Origin: Shewanella maritima | GTDB taxonomy: Bacteria; Pseudomonadota; Gammaproteobacteria; Enterobacterales; Shewanellaceae | DNA: 64,000 nucleotides | Assembly (NCBI RefSeq): GCF_004295345.1 | Contig: NZ_CP036200.1 | Coordinates: 3,473,501-3,537,500, forward strand | Direction: 5' to 3' | Shown here: piece by piece, positions 1 through 9,188 of the stretch | Layout of the letters: each line of letters begins with the position of its first letter | Numbering within the stretch: the first letter of the stretch is position 1 | The notes under the pieces: model-generated | Seen by the model: the letters and a program-made list of their open reading frames with translations, nothing else | Database searches by the model: none | Told to the model about the DNA's origin: nothing | Made by a program: the position numbers and the translations under genes

Positions 1-107
1 TTTACCCATTGTTAGTAGGCATGCATTAATACTCTGAAAGTAATAATCAAAACTATTCTATAAGGATTAGGCGTCCCAATACTTCTATTTATGCTGTGGG
101 GCTCAAT

Positions 108-1073
108 ATGAAGTGGCTAACGCATCTGATTGCAGGCTTGTTATTGCTAATATCAGGCTATGGAGTGTCAGCTGAGCTGGTATTTATTCATAGTTATCAT
201 TTTGAATACCCTTGGGTGGTCGAATATCGCGAGGGTTTTAATCGTGTCATCGCTGATGCCTCTGTGCATGAGTTCGAGATGGATACCAAACGTCGACCGC
301 CTAGTGAGTTTGCACAAGTCACCGAGCAAGCTTGGCAGTTTATTCAAGCGAAACAGGCCGATGTGGTGGTATTAGCCGACGATAATGCATTAAAGCATGT
401 TGGCCCCAAATTAGTAGAGCATCGGATCCCGTTCGTGTTCCTTGGTATAAATGCTAACCCTCGTCAGTACATTGCAATGACTGAATTTTCCTCTGGTGTA
501 TTAGAGCGCCCTTTGCTCAAGCGCTCAGCAGTGCTAGTGACTAAGGTTATGCCTAAAGTGAAAAAAGTGCTGGTCATGATGGATAAGTCTGTTACGTCAG
601 ATGCAATTATTGATAGCAGTTTCGATAGTCAGCTGCGCCAAAGTCTGTCGGGTGTCGAAGTCGATATAGTCGGGGCTCAAGATTATTCCCATTGGCAGCA
701 ACTGGTTGAGCGAGCGCCGGAACAAGAGTTTGATGCGATTATTGTTGGCGTATACGCAAGGCTTAAAGAGCATGGGCGGCACGTGCCGATTGATGAAGTC
801 ACGCGCTGGACAAGCGCAAATAGTGAGCTCCCGGTATTTGCCTTCTGGTCGTACTCGGTAGGTAAAGACAAAGCCATTGGCGGCTTGCTGATCAGCGCGT
901 TAGAGCAGGGCGAAACTGCAGCTTCCCATGTGAATACTTTTTTACGGACGGGCAAAATGCCAGCTATTGCCACTCCTAAGCGTGGCGCGTTTGTGTTTAG
1001 CCAAGCTGAGCTAGCGCGATGGGGTATTGTGTTGCCAGCCGATATCAAACAAAAAGCTCAGATAAAAAACTGA
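108..1073 (+). CDS. Periplasmic substrate-binding-like protein (ABC_sub_bind type)
   Basis: The protein is about 321 residues and opens with a signal peptide (MKWLTHLIAGLLLLISGYGVSA, cleaved near residue 22). The rest has the alternating hydrophobic-strand/helix pattern of a two-lobed periplasmic binding fold (HSYHFEYPWV near the mature start, VVVLADDNALK, PFVFLGINANP, DAIIVGVYARLK). Such proteins bind small ligands for ABC uptake or for a membrane sensor. No permease or ATPase gene is adjacent, so the ligand and partner are unknown; the binding-protein-to-sensor role is equally possible. An in-frame GTG at 96 could add four residues, but the ATG at 108 starts the signal peptide directly and is preferred. 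Confidence 0.6.
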   Translation: MKWLTHLIAGLLLLISGYGVSAELVFIHSYHFEYPWVVEYREGFNRVIADASVHEFEMDTKRRPPSEFAQVTEQAWQFIQAKQADVVVLADDNALKHVGPKLVEHRIPFVFLGINANPRQYIAMTEFSSGVLERPLLKRSAVLVTKVMPKVKKVLVMMDKSVTSDAIIDSSFDSQLRQSLSGVEVDIVGAQDYSHWQQLVERAPEQEFDAIIVGVYARLKEHGRHVPIDEVTRWTSANSELPVFAFWSYSVGKDKAIGGLLISALEQGETAASHVNTFLRTGKMPAIATPKRGAFVFSQAELARWGIVLPADIKQKAQIKN

Positions 1074-1203
1074 ATTGGCTTGGCATTATGAGCTTGTGGT
1101 TAGCTATTATTTGCGACTTAAGTTGAGTTAGCGTGATAAGTAGATTGAGCATTGGCACGTGATTGCCTAAAATACGCCAAGATTTTACTTATTGGATAAC
1201 ACC

Positions 1204-1449
1204 ATGACTGAGACAACTAAGCCTGAATTGCCAGATCAACTTTCGATTAACCCACGTAGCCCACACCATGTTGCTGAAATTTTCCAGTATGACATTGGTA
1301 TCAAGGTAAACGGTAAAGAGCGTTTTGATGTTGAAGAATATTGCATCAGCGAAGGTTGGGTTAAAGTGGCATCAACTAAGGCCCTAGACCGTCGTGGGCA
1401 GCCGCTATTGATGAAAGTAAAAGGCGAAATTGAAGCTTTTTATAAGTAA
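1204..1449 (+). CDS. DUF3297 family small protein
   Basis: An 81-residue cytoplasmic protein with the diagnostic DUF3297 run: LPDQLSINPRSPHH, then DIGIKVNGKERFDVEEYC, SEGWVKV, and a C-terminal KGEIEAFYK. The family is conserved in proteobacteria and has no known function. I chose the ATG at 1204; an ATG at 1192 would add MDNT but lies closer to the upstream AT-rich stretch. A strong terminator follows within 30 bases, so the gene is probably monocistronic. Confidence 0.8.
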   Translation: MTETTKPELPDQLSINPRSPHHVAEIFQYDIGIKVNGKERFDVEEYCISEGWVKVASTKALDRRGQPLLMKVKGEIEAFYK

Positions 1450-1475
1450 GTATGTAATTACTTGCTTCGATAAAT

Positions 1476-1506
1476 AAAAAAACGAGCCAATTGGCTCGTT
1501 TTTTTG
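1476..1506. terminator. Intrinsic terminator, bidirectional
   Basis: Perfect stem CGAGCCAA/TTGGCTCG (1483–1498) flanked by an A-run on the left and a T-run on the right. It ends the DUF3297 transcript and could also serve the convergent Kef operon. Confidence 0.85.
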
Positions 1507-1528
1507 TTGGGCTAAAGGGTAAATTTTA

Positions 1529-1548
1529 AGTTTACTCTGACCCAAAAG
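1529..1548 (+). repeat. REP-like repeat copy 1
   Basis: Contains AAGTTTACTCTGACCCAAAA. It lies between the DUF3297 terminator and the 3' end of the Kef antiporter gene. It belongs to a family of at least twelve copies in the first 18.5 kb. Confidence 0.8.
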
Positions 1549-1562
1549 CTAAAAGTTTAGCG

Positions 1563-3469
1563 TTAGAAGTCACTTTCATAGCCTTTAGGTGGAGGCGTCC
1601 AGCCGCGTTCTTCACTGTTGTGCCTGTCAATTCTATCTTGCTGCATCGCTTCTTTAATGATGTCTTGCAGTTGCATAAACAGTTTGCGGAAGTCTTGATC
1701 GTATTGCTCGCCCTCAGTGCCTTTCAACCAGTTCTCATATAACATGGTTGAGGTGCGTTCTTCACTGCTATTAAAGGCGTGCTTCTTTTGTTCAACCAAG
1801 AAAGGGTGCATGCCCAATGAGGTTAGCGCTTCGCCGCCAAGTTCAAGTGCAGAGTGATAAGTCTCGTTAATGATGATGTCGGCGCCAGCTTTACGCAGCT
1901 CATAGTTATGGCCTCTATCAAAAGCACGTACGAGTATCTTCACGTGTGGATAGGTATGTTTGACATAGTGCACCAGCTCTTTGGTGTTTTCGCGATTATC
2001 AATGGCGATAACTATCATCGCCGCCTCTTCAATGCCTGCTGTGTGCAGCATTTCAGGGCGGGTAGCATCACCAAAATAGCTCTTGATGTCTATCTGTCTT
2101 AAGTTATCTACCTGAGTAGCATCTAAGTCCATCACTACGGTTGGTACATCATTGGCGACTAACAAGCGGTTAATGATTTGCCCGAAGCGGCCAATACCGG
2201 CAATGATGACTTTGCCTTTTTCTTCAATCTCATCAAAAGGCTTATCGTCAGCTCTAGCTTGGTAGCGAGGTAAGATAACCTTGTCGAATAAGATAAATAG
2301 CATAGGGGTGAGGAACATGGACAGTGCGACAACTAGTTGCAGTATGTTGGCTGTCTCGATTGGAATAACGTGGTTTTGAATGGTAAAGCTTAAGAGTACA
2401 AAGCCAAACTCACCCGCTTGCGCTAGACTCAGGGCAAACAACCAACGGTGACTGTCTTTAATCTTAAAGATGATAGCTAGTCCCCAAAGTACCAGCGCTT
2501 TTAACACCATAACTCCAAGAGTTAGACCAATAATGAGCGCGGCATTGCTTGATAAAATGCCAAAGTCGATACCTGCGCCAACTGTGATAAAGAACAGGCC
2601 GAGTAGCAAGCCTTTAAATGGTTCGATATTGGACTCTAGCTCATGCCTGAACTCACTATTTGCCAGTACTACGCCCGCTAGGAAAGTGCCTAAAGCGGGA
2701 GATAAACCTACCAGGCTCATAAGTGCAGCAATACCAATAACAATTAGCAGCGCCGTCGCGACAAAGATTTCACGTAGCCCTGATTTCGCCACATATTGGA
2801 ATAGTGGGCGACTGACGAACATGCCAAGGAACACCACACCAGAGATGCTGCCTAAAATTGCTAATGCATAAGCCCAGGTAGGCAAGCCTGCAACCAAGCT
2901 TAGTTCTTCATGATGCTCTGCTGCAGTTTGTGCGTGTTCGGCGGCTGCAACTAGCTCTGGCAAAGCGAGCATTGGAATAAATGCCAACATAGGGATCACG
3001 GCAATATCTTGCATCAAAAGCACTGAAAATGCGCTTTGGCCGCCCTCTGTTTTTGTTAAGCCTTTTTCGTTAAAGGTTTGCAGCACAATCGCTGTGGATG
3101 AGAGTGAGAAGATCAAACCTATTGCTAATGCCACTGTGGGGGCTGATTAAAAGCAAATGCGATAGCCGCAATCAGTAGGGCGGTGACACTCACCTGTAGG
3201 CCGCCAAGGCCAAGTAAACGATGGCGCATTTGCCACAGCATTTGAGGCTGCAGTTCTAAACCCACAAGGAATAACATCATCACCACACCAAATTCAGCAA
3301 AGTGCTGAATTGCGATGGTTTCTTGGCCGACGACACCGGCAATCGGGCCAATGACTACACCCGCTATAAGGTAGCCAAGTACTGAACCTAGGCCGAGTTT
3401 TTTAGCCAGCGGTACGGCGATAACTGCTGCAGCAAGGTAGATAAATGCCTGAATAAAATAAACTGTCAT
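1563..3469 (-). pseudogene. Kef-type K+/H+ antiporter (CPA2 family), frameshifted
   Basis: The two pieces (3469–3125 and 3134–1563) form one Kef-type antiporter of about 635 residues, close to KefB/KefC length. The N-terminal piece and the first ~300 residues of the second piece give the multi-span Na+/H+ exchanger domain ([43 protein letters not shown]). The C-terminal half holds a TrkA-N/RCK Rossmann domain starting KGKVIIAGIGRFGQIINRLL. Kef proteins are glutathione-gated K+ efflux systems that protect against electrophiles. The frame breaks at a run of five G on the + strand (3138–3142); one extra base restores a continuous protein. The upstream gene encodes the matching flavodoxin-like ancillary subunit, two bases away, which supports a functional operon and a base-calling error rather than true decay. 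Confidence 0.85.
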
Positions 3470-3471
3470 GG

Positions 3472-4089
3472 CTAGGCTCCCTCGCTGCTGGTTTTATCTG
3501 AATACAGCTCGTTAATGATAACGAGCTGTCGTGCTTCAACGAGATCGATTGCACCTTGATGTAGCTGATTGAGTACGCGGTGCCAAAGCTCAAGGTGATT
3601 ATCGAGTCGATTGTCATTAGTCGCGGTGCGGCTACTAAAAAGCGCGAATGGTGGCAGGTAGTTCATACCGGTAATGTTGGCGGTTTGCTCCAGAGGTTGC
3701 AGTAATTCACGCACCGTAAAGTGGTTATAGCCTTCGGCTCGATAAGCTTGTTCTTTACCGCCAGCACTAATTGCGCACATGAAAGTTTTACCTTTAAGTG
3801 CAGTGCCTGTTGAGCCGTAGGCATAGCCATATTCCAGCACTAAGTCTTGCCACTCTTTAAGAATTGATGGCGTGGAATACCAGTAAAATGGGAATTGGAA
3901 GATCACTACGTCATGTTCGTTCAAACGAGTCTGCTCTTTGTCGATATCAATGTTGTAGTCAGGGTATTCTGCATACAAGTCGACAGCTGTAACAAAGTCG
4001 AGCTTCTTGGCAAATTCAAACAATGGTGAATTGACCTCTGAGCGGTGCTTAGATGGGTGCGCGAATAGTAATAAGATTTTTTTATTCAT
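3472..4089 (-). CDS. KefF/KefG-like NAD(P)H oxidoreductase, antiporter ancillary protein
   Basis: A 205-residue flavodoxin-fold quinone-reductase-like protein ([18 protein letters not shown], then [42 protein letters not shown]). KefF and KefG are peripheral FMN enzymes that must bind Kef channels for full activity. GTALKGK and LPPFA resemble KefF more than KefG. It is the first gene of the operon, and its stop codon sits two bases before the start of the Kef antiporter gene, so co-translation is likely. Confidence 0.85.
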   Translation of the reverse strand: MNKKILLLFAHPSKHRSEVNSPLFEFAKKLDFVTAVDLYAEYPDYNIDIDKEQTRLNEHDVVIFQFPFYWYSTPSILKEWQDLVLEYGYAYGSTGTALKGKTFMCAISAGGKEQAYRAEGYNHFTVRELLQPLEQTANITGMNYLPPFALFSSRTATNDNRLDNHLELWHRVLNQLHQGAIDLVEARQLVIINELYSDKTSSEGA

Positions 4090-4164
4090 GTGCTTGATAA
4101 CCTTAGCGAGGCGTTAGCTGCAGTACATTAACTTTAGACCCTCAAGCAAAGCTGTGCTGATAAA

Positions 4165-4184
4165 AATTGGGTCAGAGTAAACTT
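4165..4184 (-). repeat. REP-like repeat copy 2
   Basis: AATTGGGTCAGAGTAAACTT, the reverse orientation of the family core, upstream of the KefF-like gene. Confidence 0.8.
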
Positions 4185-4260
4185 GGCAAATTTTAACCAT
4201 CATGTTTTAAAAGCACCGTTAAATCAACAAACTGCTATCCCGTATACTTATTGTTATTAA

Positions 4261-4280
4261 CATTTGGGTCAGAGTAAATT
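4261..4280 (-). repeat. REP-like repeat copy 3
   Basis: CATTTGGGTCAGAGTAAATT, 96 bases after copy 2 and in the same orientation, in the divergent gap between the Kef operon and the LysE gene. Confidence 0.8.
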
Positions 4281-4452
4281 GTAAAGATTACGACTTTATT
4301 GCTCGGGTGAATGAGTCAATCGGTTATTAAATCGACCCGTAAATAAAAACTGCCATGATTGCTTCGCAATTTTCACCAACATGACTTTTATTCATGTTGA
4401 GTCTCTGTAGAATCCGCGCCTTGTTGATTTTTGTTATTGCTCGAGTGTTTTC

Positions 4453-5094
4453 ATGATTGATATGGCTTTACTACCTCTCTATTTGAGTGCGGTAGTGGCT
4501 TTGCTGCTTATTCCTGGTCCTGACATGCTATTGATTGCCAGCTCAAGCCTTAGTTATGGCAAGAAGGTTGGTGTATATGCCAGTTTTGGCAATGCTACCT
4601 CGGGTGTGATCTTGACACTGCTTGCTGCACTGGGCGTGTCAGCATTGGTAGCAATGAACCCGATGGCACTTGAAGTCTTGCGAGTATTGGGCGGTGCTTA
4701 CTTATTAAAAATGGGTTGGGATTGTATGCGTTCTGGCGCAGCTGATACGCCAGAGGTAAGTTGCCAATCTAATTTGGCTAAACAGTTATATAAGCGAGCA
4801 GTGTTCAGTAACTTGCTTAATCCAAAAGCACTCATCTTCTTCGTATTGTTTTTACCCCAGTTTGTTTCATCTCAATTGACGGCTAGCTCTGGTGAGCAGA
4901 TGTTAGCGCTAGGCTTGCTGCTTAATGTTATGGGATTAAGCTTTAACTTATTGCTGGTGGCACTAGTTGGAACCCTAGGTAAACCTTTGCTCAAGAATGA
5001 AAAATTCCGCGCTAACCAGAACAAGTTTATGGGCGTGATTTTCTTTGTGTTAGCTATCTGGCTGCTAGCCTCTCAAGTCCAAGGTGTTGCATAA
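4453..5094 (+). CDS. LysE/RhtB family amino-acid exporter
   Basis: A 213-residue integral inner-membrane protein with about six spans. It has the LysE/RhtB signatures LLLIPGPDMLLIASSSLSYG near residue 17, LGGAYLLKMGWD, and FSNLLNPKALIFFVLFLPQF. Members export amino acids or derivatives (lysine, threonine, homoserine lactone) by proton exchange; the substrate cannot be read from sequence. It stands alone between REP-like repeats, with no adjacent regulator. Confidence 0.85.
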   Translation: MIDMALLPLYLSAVVALLLIPGPDMLLIASSSLSYGKKVGVYASFGNATSGVILTLLAALGVSALVAMNPMALEVLRVLGGAYLLKMGWDCMRSGAADTPEVSCQSNLAKQLYKRAVFSNLLNPKALIFFVLFLPQFVSSQLTASSGEQMLALGLLLNVMGLSFNLLLVALVGTLGKPLLKNEKFRANQNKFMGVIFFVLAIWLLASQVQGVA

Positions 5095-5102
5095 ACTTAA
5101 CC

Positions 5103-5141
5103 CTTTAACTCTGACCCAGGTAAAATTGGGTCAGAGCAAAA
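5103..5141. repeat. REP-like inverted pair (copy 4)
   Basis: Two head-to-head copies, TTTAACTCTGACCCA then TTGGGTCAGAGCAAA, separated by seven bases. They form an imperfect hairpin directly after the LysE stop codon. This paired form is what RAYT enzymes recognise at REP sequences. Confidence 0.8.
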
Positions 5142-5228
5142 TGTTAAATCTTAATCTTTTATTGTGGTCTATACCTTATTTTTAATCTTATTATTAGATT
5201 AGTGAGAGTGCAGAGGTTGGCGCCTTTG

Positions 5229-5281
5229 CATTTGGGGTAGAGTAGCATTTGGGTCATAACATTTGGATCAAAGTAAACTTG
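5229..5281 (-). repeat. Degenerate REP-like repeats (copy 5 cluster)
   Basis: Three decayed matches in one orientation: TTTGGGGTAGAGTA, TTTGGGTCATAA and TTTGGATCAAAGTAAACTTG. They lie just downstream of the RAYT gene and form its 3' flank. Confidence 0.6.
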
Positions 5282-5338
5282 CAGCCAAGTTCTGTTGAGT
5301 TCTTTTTGTGTTTTGCTAGAGGAAGCGAGCTTCTGCTT

Positions 5339-6010
5339 CTAACTCGCCTTTGCATGAGAAGTTGCGCTTACTGCGAGAGCCTCAATTCTGGACATAAATA
5401 GAGGATCGCCAATGGCAAGCCCTTTGTGCGTAGCAAGAGTAATATCAGCTACTATGCTGGTATCAAGCTGTTGCTTCACTAGTTGTTGATAGGCAGCAAG
5501 TCTTGCTCGAGGGCTATTGGCAAGCGCAAGGTACACCTCGTGGGGCGCGCAAAGTTCTGAATGTTTTCCTTTGGCGTTAATTTGGTAGCTTGACCATTTA
5601 TAATCATCGGGTGAGCTTACCATTCCTGCTCTGACTGGGTTTAGCTCGATATAGCGATAGACCTGCAGCAAATAAGCCTCGGTTTGTACCAGGCTAGATT
5701 TGAATCTTCCTTCCCATAGCGTGCCGCTACGAGAGTATGTTTTATTGATGTATCGTACATACTGTCTGCCAAGCGCTTGCATCATCAAGCTAATACCATT
5801 GGTTTGTCTTGGTGTGCACAACAGATGCACATGATTGGTCATAAATACCCACGCGTGGATATCTACCTTATATTCGTGAGCATATTGTTTTAACCAGTGG
5901 CTATAGGCAATGTAGTCTTGCTCGTCAAAAAAGCAGGCTTGGCGATTGTTACCGCGCTGGATGATATGAACGGGAATATCGTTAGGTGTGAACCTCAGTG
6001 TTCTGGGCAT
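5339..6010 (-). CDS. REP-associated tyrosine transposase (RAYT, TnpA_REP)
   Basis: About 223 residues from MPRTLRFTPNDIPVHIIQRG. The HUH metal-binding motif is MTNHVHLLCTP. The conserved helix with the candidate catalytic Tyr is ALGRQYVRYINKTY. The RAYT hallmarks GTLWEGRFKSS and YIELNPVRAGMV follow. RAYTs are single-copy, domesticated IS200-like HUH endonucleases that cut and move flanking REP hairpins rather than themselves. The ATG at 6010 is preferred over an upstream start at 6067, whose extra 19 residues are not RAYT-like. REP-like repeats flank it at 5103–5281 and 6132–6180. Confidence 0.9.
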   Translation of the reverse strand: MPRTLRFTPNDIPVHIIQRGNNRQACFFDEQDYIAYSHWLKQYAHEYKVDIHAWVFMTNHVHLLCTPRQTNGISLMMQALGRQYVRYINKTYSRSGTLWEGRFKSSLVQTEAYLLQVYRYIELNPVRAGMVSSPDDYKWSSYQINAKGKHSELCAPHEVYLALANSPRARLAAYQQLVKQQLDTSIVADITLATHKGLAIGDPLFMSRIEALAVSATSHAKAS

Positions 6011-6131
6011 ATGCAAGTTCCGTTTGCAAAAAGAAGTCGAAAGTATAGTCGATAAATTCGAATTCACCCTGACAACTTTTGGTTATTAATATCTATCCAT
6101 CAATCACGCCCAAAGTGTCAAAAAACTACAA

Positions 6132-6180
6132 AAATTGAGTCGAGTAAATTCAATAAGTTATGAGTTTACTCTGACCCAAT
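6132..6180. repeat. REP-like inverted pair (copy 6)
   Basis: A decayed ATTGAGTCGAGTAAATT faces an intact GTTTACTCTGACCCAAT, forming the upstream (5') flank of the RAYT gene and ending 12 bases from the DUF1624 stop. Confidence 0.75.
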
Positions 6181-6192
6181 TATGCTGTTTGG

Positions 6193-7350
6193 TTAGAAGT
6201 ATTTTACCCAGCCGATGTTGGTGCGGCGCTTGAATGCCGCGAAGGTTTTTGTTGGCCAGTAAAGGACAAAGGTGAGGGCGAATGCACATAGCCAAACTTG
6301 CCAAACGCTGGCAAAGCCCAGGTAGTCTTGACCATAGTATTGCGTGTTGGTACCGAAGATGGCGACCGCTACCTTGTAGACGATTAACAAGGTGTATAAG
6401 TGGATGATGTAGAAGAACATGGGCGCTGAGCCAAAGGTGTTTAGCGCATCCAGTAACTTGTTATCTGCGTTTTCAAGCCAGGCTAACACCAATAACCCAA
6501 CGCCGACGCCAAGTAATAAGAACGCCAGTGACGGTGGGTACTTGGTAAAGTTAAGCATGTCCATTACTGTTTGCGCCATTGTCCCTTGGCTTGCCCAAGG
6601 CAGCGTTTCACCATAAAGGTTAAATCCGCGTAGGATTGCTAATGTGCCTAAGCTTGCGAGGCCTAGCATTAGCAGCTGTTTACGTCTGGTTTCGCTGGCA
6701 ACGCTTGGTGAGAATAGGGGCCCTAGCGCCCAACCCACCATAATCACACCTATCCAAGGCAATACAGGATATGAAATACGGATCTTCAGCGCACCTTCGC
6801 TAATTAAATAGCCTCGGTCGTGCAAGATAGTCCAAAGGCTGTAACCCCATTCATTCGGAGCGAACTGAATTGGTGTGAGTAGGTTGTGACCAAATACGAT
6901 TAGCAGACCAATCATGCCGACCCAAACTCGCGGCAATTTCGATAAAAACGCGAGTGCGATCATGCTTAAACCAATCGCCCAAATGACTTGCAGGTAGAGG
7001 GTTTCGTAGTAACCAAACCAAGAAAAGTTGATCACGGTTGCTTCAAGTAAAATCAGAATAAGCCCGCGTTTTAATAAGAAATCTTGTGCGCTTCGAGGCT
7101 TGCCGTTGACAGGGTTGGCATATAGCCAGGCTGAAAGTCCGGTTAAGAATACGAAGATTGGCGCGCAAAAGTGTGCACTTAAGCGCGTAAAGAATAACTC
7201 AGGAGTTGTGGTATTAATATCCATTGGATCAGATACTTGCACATGTAAAAAAAAGCGCTCGCGCACATGGTCTACCAGCATGAGTACAATGACGATACCG
7301 CGTAAAATATCGATTGAGGCGATACGGCGCTTAAGCTCTTGTTGAGTCAT
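6193..7350 (-). CDS. DUF1624 / heparan-alpha-glucosaminide N-acetyltransferase-like membrane protein
   Basis: A 385-residue inner-membrane protein with about ten hydrophobic spans. Its N-terminus (RIASIDILRGIVIVLMLVDHVRE) carries the DILRG...DHVR signature of the DUF1624/YeiB acyltransferase superfamily. Related enzymes use membrane-crossing acetyl transfer to sugars; the substrate here is unknown. TRLSAHFCAPIFVFLTGLSAWL is typical of the second span region. It is monocistronic, with a 17-bp palindrome about 46 bases upstream of its start. Confidence 0.8.
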   Translation of the reverse strand: MTQQELKRRIASIDILRGIVIVLMLVDHVRERFFLHVQVSDPMDINTTTPELFFTRLSAHFCAPIFVFLTGLSAWLYANPVNGKPRSAQDFLLKRGLILILLEATVINFSWFGYYETLYLQVIWAIGLSMIALAFLSKLPRVWVGMIGLLIVFGHNLLTPIQFAPNEWGYSLWTILHDRGYLISEGALKIRISYPVLPWIGVIMVGWALGPLFSPSVASETRRKQLLMLGLASLGTLAILRGFNLYGETLPWASQGTMAQTVMDMLNFTKYPPSLAFLLLGVGVGLLVLAWLENADNKLLDALNTFGSAPMFFYIIHLYTLLIVYKVAVAIFGTNTQYYGQDYLGFASVWQVWLCAFALTFVLYWPTKTFAAFKRRTNIGWVKYF

Positions 7351-7395
7351 AAATCTGATTCTCGAAACTACAGGGTGGCTAAAAACGAATCAGCA

Positions 7396-7412
7396 ATGAT
7401 ACGTAGTATCAT
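7396..7412. promoter_or_regulatory. Perfect palindrome upstream of DUF1624 gene
   Basis: ATGATAC-GTA-GTATCAT, 7-bp arms with a 3-bp centre. No T-run follows, so an operator is more likely than a terminator. The cognate regulator is unknown. Confidence 0.35.
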
Positions 7413-7596
7413 CACTGCCAGCAAGCGTTATGCTCGAGTTAGGTTGCGCCTGATTAAAGCCATAGATGATGAACAGTGCTCTATGAGGGCTTAGCAAAGG
7501 CTAGCGTTTGATATTGTCAGTTAACTCTACATCCTGCGTTATGTTAGCCATGTTTGTTGGAAGGCGTCCTGCCTTTGTTAGCATCTACACTCGATA

Positions 7597-7899
7597 TTAG
7601 CTTGCAGGTTTCGCGCTTTTTACTTTGGATTTTAGGTTTTGCATGAAGGTTTTGAAATGAGGTATGAAATCTTTAAATAACTCATGTTTTCGCTCCGCCA
7701 TCATCATTGGGCCTAGCAGTCGAAGTGCTAGCGTTAATCTCGGAGCTTGGCCTTTATCTATCTCGCTATGATCGCCAATGGCTTCGATAGTTTTAAATAG
7801 ATCTTCTCTGTCTTCATACTCGAAACTGAGTGCTTTTATTGCCTGATTATCATCACTAATTTGTTCGACAATTACGCGATATTGATTGTGCTTTGCCAT
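7597..7899 (-). CDS. DUF3861 family protein
   Basis: A 100-residue protein with the DUF3861 pattern: N-terminal HNQYRVIVEQI strand, SFEYEDREDLFKTIEAI, then LALRLLGPMMMAERKHELFKDF and a Lys-rich tail. It has no signal peptide or membrane span. The role is unknown. It lies 78 bases after the DUF2798 gene on the same strand, so both probably share the MarR-side promoter. Confidence 0.7.
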   Translation of the reverse strand: MAKHNQYRVIVEQISDDNQAIKALSFEYEDREDLFKTIEAIGDHSEIDKGQAPRLTLALRLLGPMMMAERKHELFKDFIPHFKTFMQNLKSKVKSAKPAS

Positions 7900-7977
7900 A
7901 TAAATACCTCGATGTTTGATTGTTAGTTGCTGAACGCAGGCTTCAGCTGGTGAAGCTGTGTTTTTTCAAATTTACCA

Positions 7978-8469
7978 TTAGCTCGTCAGAATGCGTTCAA
8001 TCTTTGGTTTTACCGTATTAGACACAACTAGCATGATGACAAGTCCGACTGGTAGCGCGACGATAAAGGCATCAAACCAGGTCGTAAAAAAGGCACTATT
8101 GCTTAAACCTAGGTTGTTAGTGGTAGTGATAAACGCCAGCAATGCTTCCATGGTAATCGCCATTAACAAGCCGACTATAAGGTTCTGCATTACCGCTTTA
8201 AGGTTTGGCGTTAGATATTTGATCAGCTTAGTGAACAAGGTCATAAACACAAACCCCGCTGGCATGGCCGTTGTTGCAGCAAATAAAAATGAGCTTAACC
8301 ATTGGCTAAAAAATAGTTCGCTAAACCCTAGATTCATGTAGGTCATGACGCCCGTTAATGTGCCTGCAATAGTGGACATTAAACTTGTCACAAGTAGTAC
8401 CTTTAACCAAAGTGGTGTAGGTGATTGCTGTGAGTTAGATAAGTTAGTGTCGTGCATCAGTTCTGACAT
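7978..8469 (-). CDS. DUF2798 membrane protein
   Basis: A 163-residue inner-membrane protein with four predicted spans arranged as two similar halves: LSSFLFAATTAMPAGFVFMTL in the first and FFTTWFDAFIVALPVGLVIML in the second. This duplicated W..F..A...A.P.G....L pattern is typical of DUF2798. The function is unknown, and members often sit next to MarR or TetR regulators, as here. The divergent MarR gene and two operator-like repeats lie within 150 bases of its start. Confidence 0.75.
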   Translation of the reverse strand: MSELMHDTNLSNSQQSPTPLWLKVLLVTSLMSTIAGTLTGVMTYMNLGFSELFFSQWLSSFLFAATTAMPAGFVFMTLFTKLIKYLTPNLKAVMQNLIVGLLMAITMEALLAFITTTNNLGLSNSAFFTTWFDAFIVALPVGLVIMLVVSNTVKPKIERILTS

Positions 8470-8490
8470 CGTTTATCCTTCTTTAATGTG

Positions 8491-8535
8491 GTTGATGTTG
8501 TCAACTATATTGTCATTGGTTGATATTGTCAACTA
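8491..8535. promoter_or_regulatory. Twin candidate MarR operator
   Basis: Two copies of a palindromic site, GTTGATGTTGTCAACTA (8491–8507) and GTTGATATTGTCAACTA (8519–8535), 28 bases apart. Each contains GTTGA-N5-TCAAC. They lie between the divergent DUF2798 and MarR genes, 22 bases from the DUF2798 start, fitting repression by the adjacent MarR protein. Confidence 0.65.
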
Positions 8536-8617
8536 GTTTGTGATTTAATATCGTCAGAGTAAAAGGGATTGGCAATACGCTGCTGCCAGATATGTAAACA
8601 AAATCGAGACAGAGTTG

Positions 8618-9043
8618 ATGAGTAAACCAGCTTCGCTAGAGAACATTTTTAAGCTACTGCATGCCGTGAAAAAGCAAATGCATCAACATATTGAAGAGGC
8701 AGACCTTGGTATCACACCAATGCATGTAAGAGTGCTTAAGATCATTGGTGGCAAGCCTGCGTGCACAGCAATTGATGTAGCTAACTTTTTAGGAAGGGAC
8801 AAAGCGCAAGTCACCCGTCTTCTGAACACGCTAATGCAGCAAGAGTTAATCGCAAAACGTCCTAACCCTAATGATAAGCGTAGTCAGTGTTTATGCGTAA
8901 CTGATGCGGGGAAGGAGGTACTTGCGACAGTTGCGGATATCGACCTAAAGGTGACGAGTAAAATGACTCAAGGGCTGAGTGATGAGCAGCAACTCGCTTT
9001 TGAGCAGACTGTATCCAAAATAATGGATAACTTGGGGAAGTAG
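8618..9043 (+). CDS. MarR family transcriptional regulator
   Basis: About 141 residues with a winged-helix core: ITPMHVRVLKIIGGKPACTAIDVANFLGRDKAQVTRLLNTL is the helix-turn-helix region, followed by the wing LIAKRPNPNDKRSQCLCVTDAGKEVL with its D-R tip. MarR proteins are usually repressors released by phenolic or oxidative ligands. A TTG at 8615 abuts the ATG at 8618, which is preferred. It is divergent from the DUF2798/DUF3861 pair and probably controls both itself and them through the paired sites at 8491–8535. Confidence 0.9.
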   Translation: MSKPASLENIFKLLHAVKKQMHQHIEEADLGITPMHVRVLKIIGGKPACTAIDVANFLGRDKAQVTRLLNTLMQQELIAKRPNPNDKRSQCLCVTDAGKEVLATVADIDLKVTSKMTQGLSDEQQLAFEQTVSKIMDNLGK

Positions 9044-9124
9044 AGCGAACTTCGAGTTGTGTAAATTCGCTCGCAGTATCTATCAGTTCTGAAACTTAAC
9101 TTGATTTTGGATCATCATGGATTA

Positions 9125-9166
9125 AAAAGGCCTCTACAAGCATCATACTTGTTGCAGGCCTTTTGC
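9125..9166. terminator. Bidirectional intrinsic terminator
   Basis: AAAAGGCCT (9125–9133) pairs with AGGCCTTTT (9156–9164), with an internal CAAG/CTTG stem. It separates the convergent MarR and DsbA-like genes. Confidence 0.8.
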
Positions 9167-9188
9167 TTTTTAGCAAAAAATGGAGTGA

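Noticed and set aside
3125..3142. Programmed frameshift in the Kef gene
   Set aside because: No slippery heptamer or downstream stem was seen, and the same one-base loss recurs in unrelated genes.
5339..6067. Active IS200 insertion sequence
   Set aside because: The protein is RAYT-type, single copy, flanked by REP pairs rather than IS ends.
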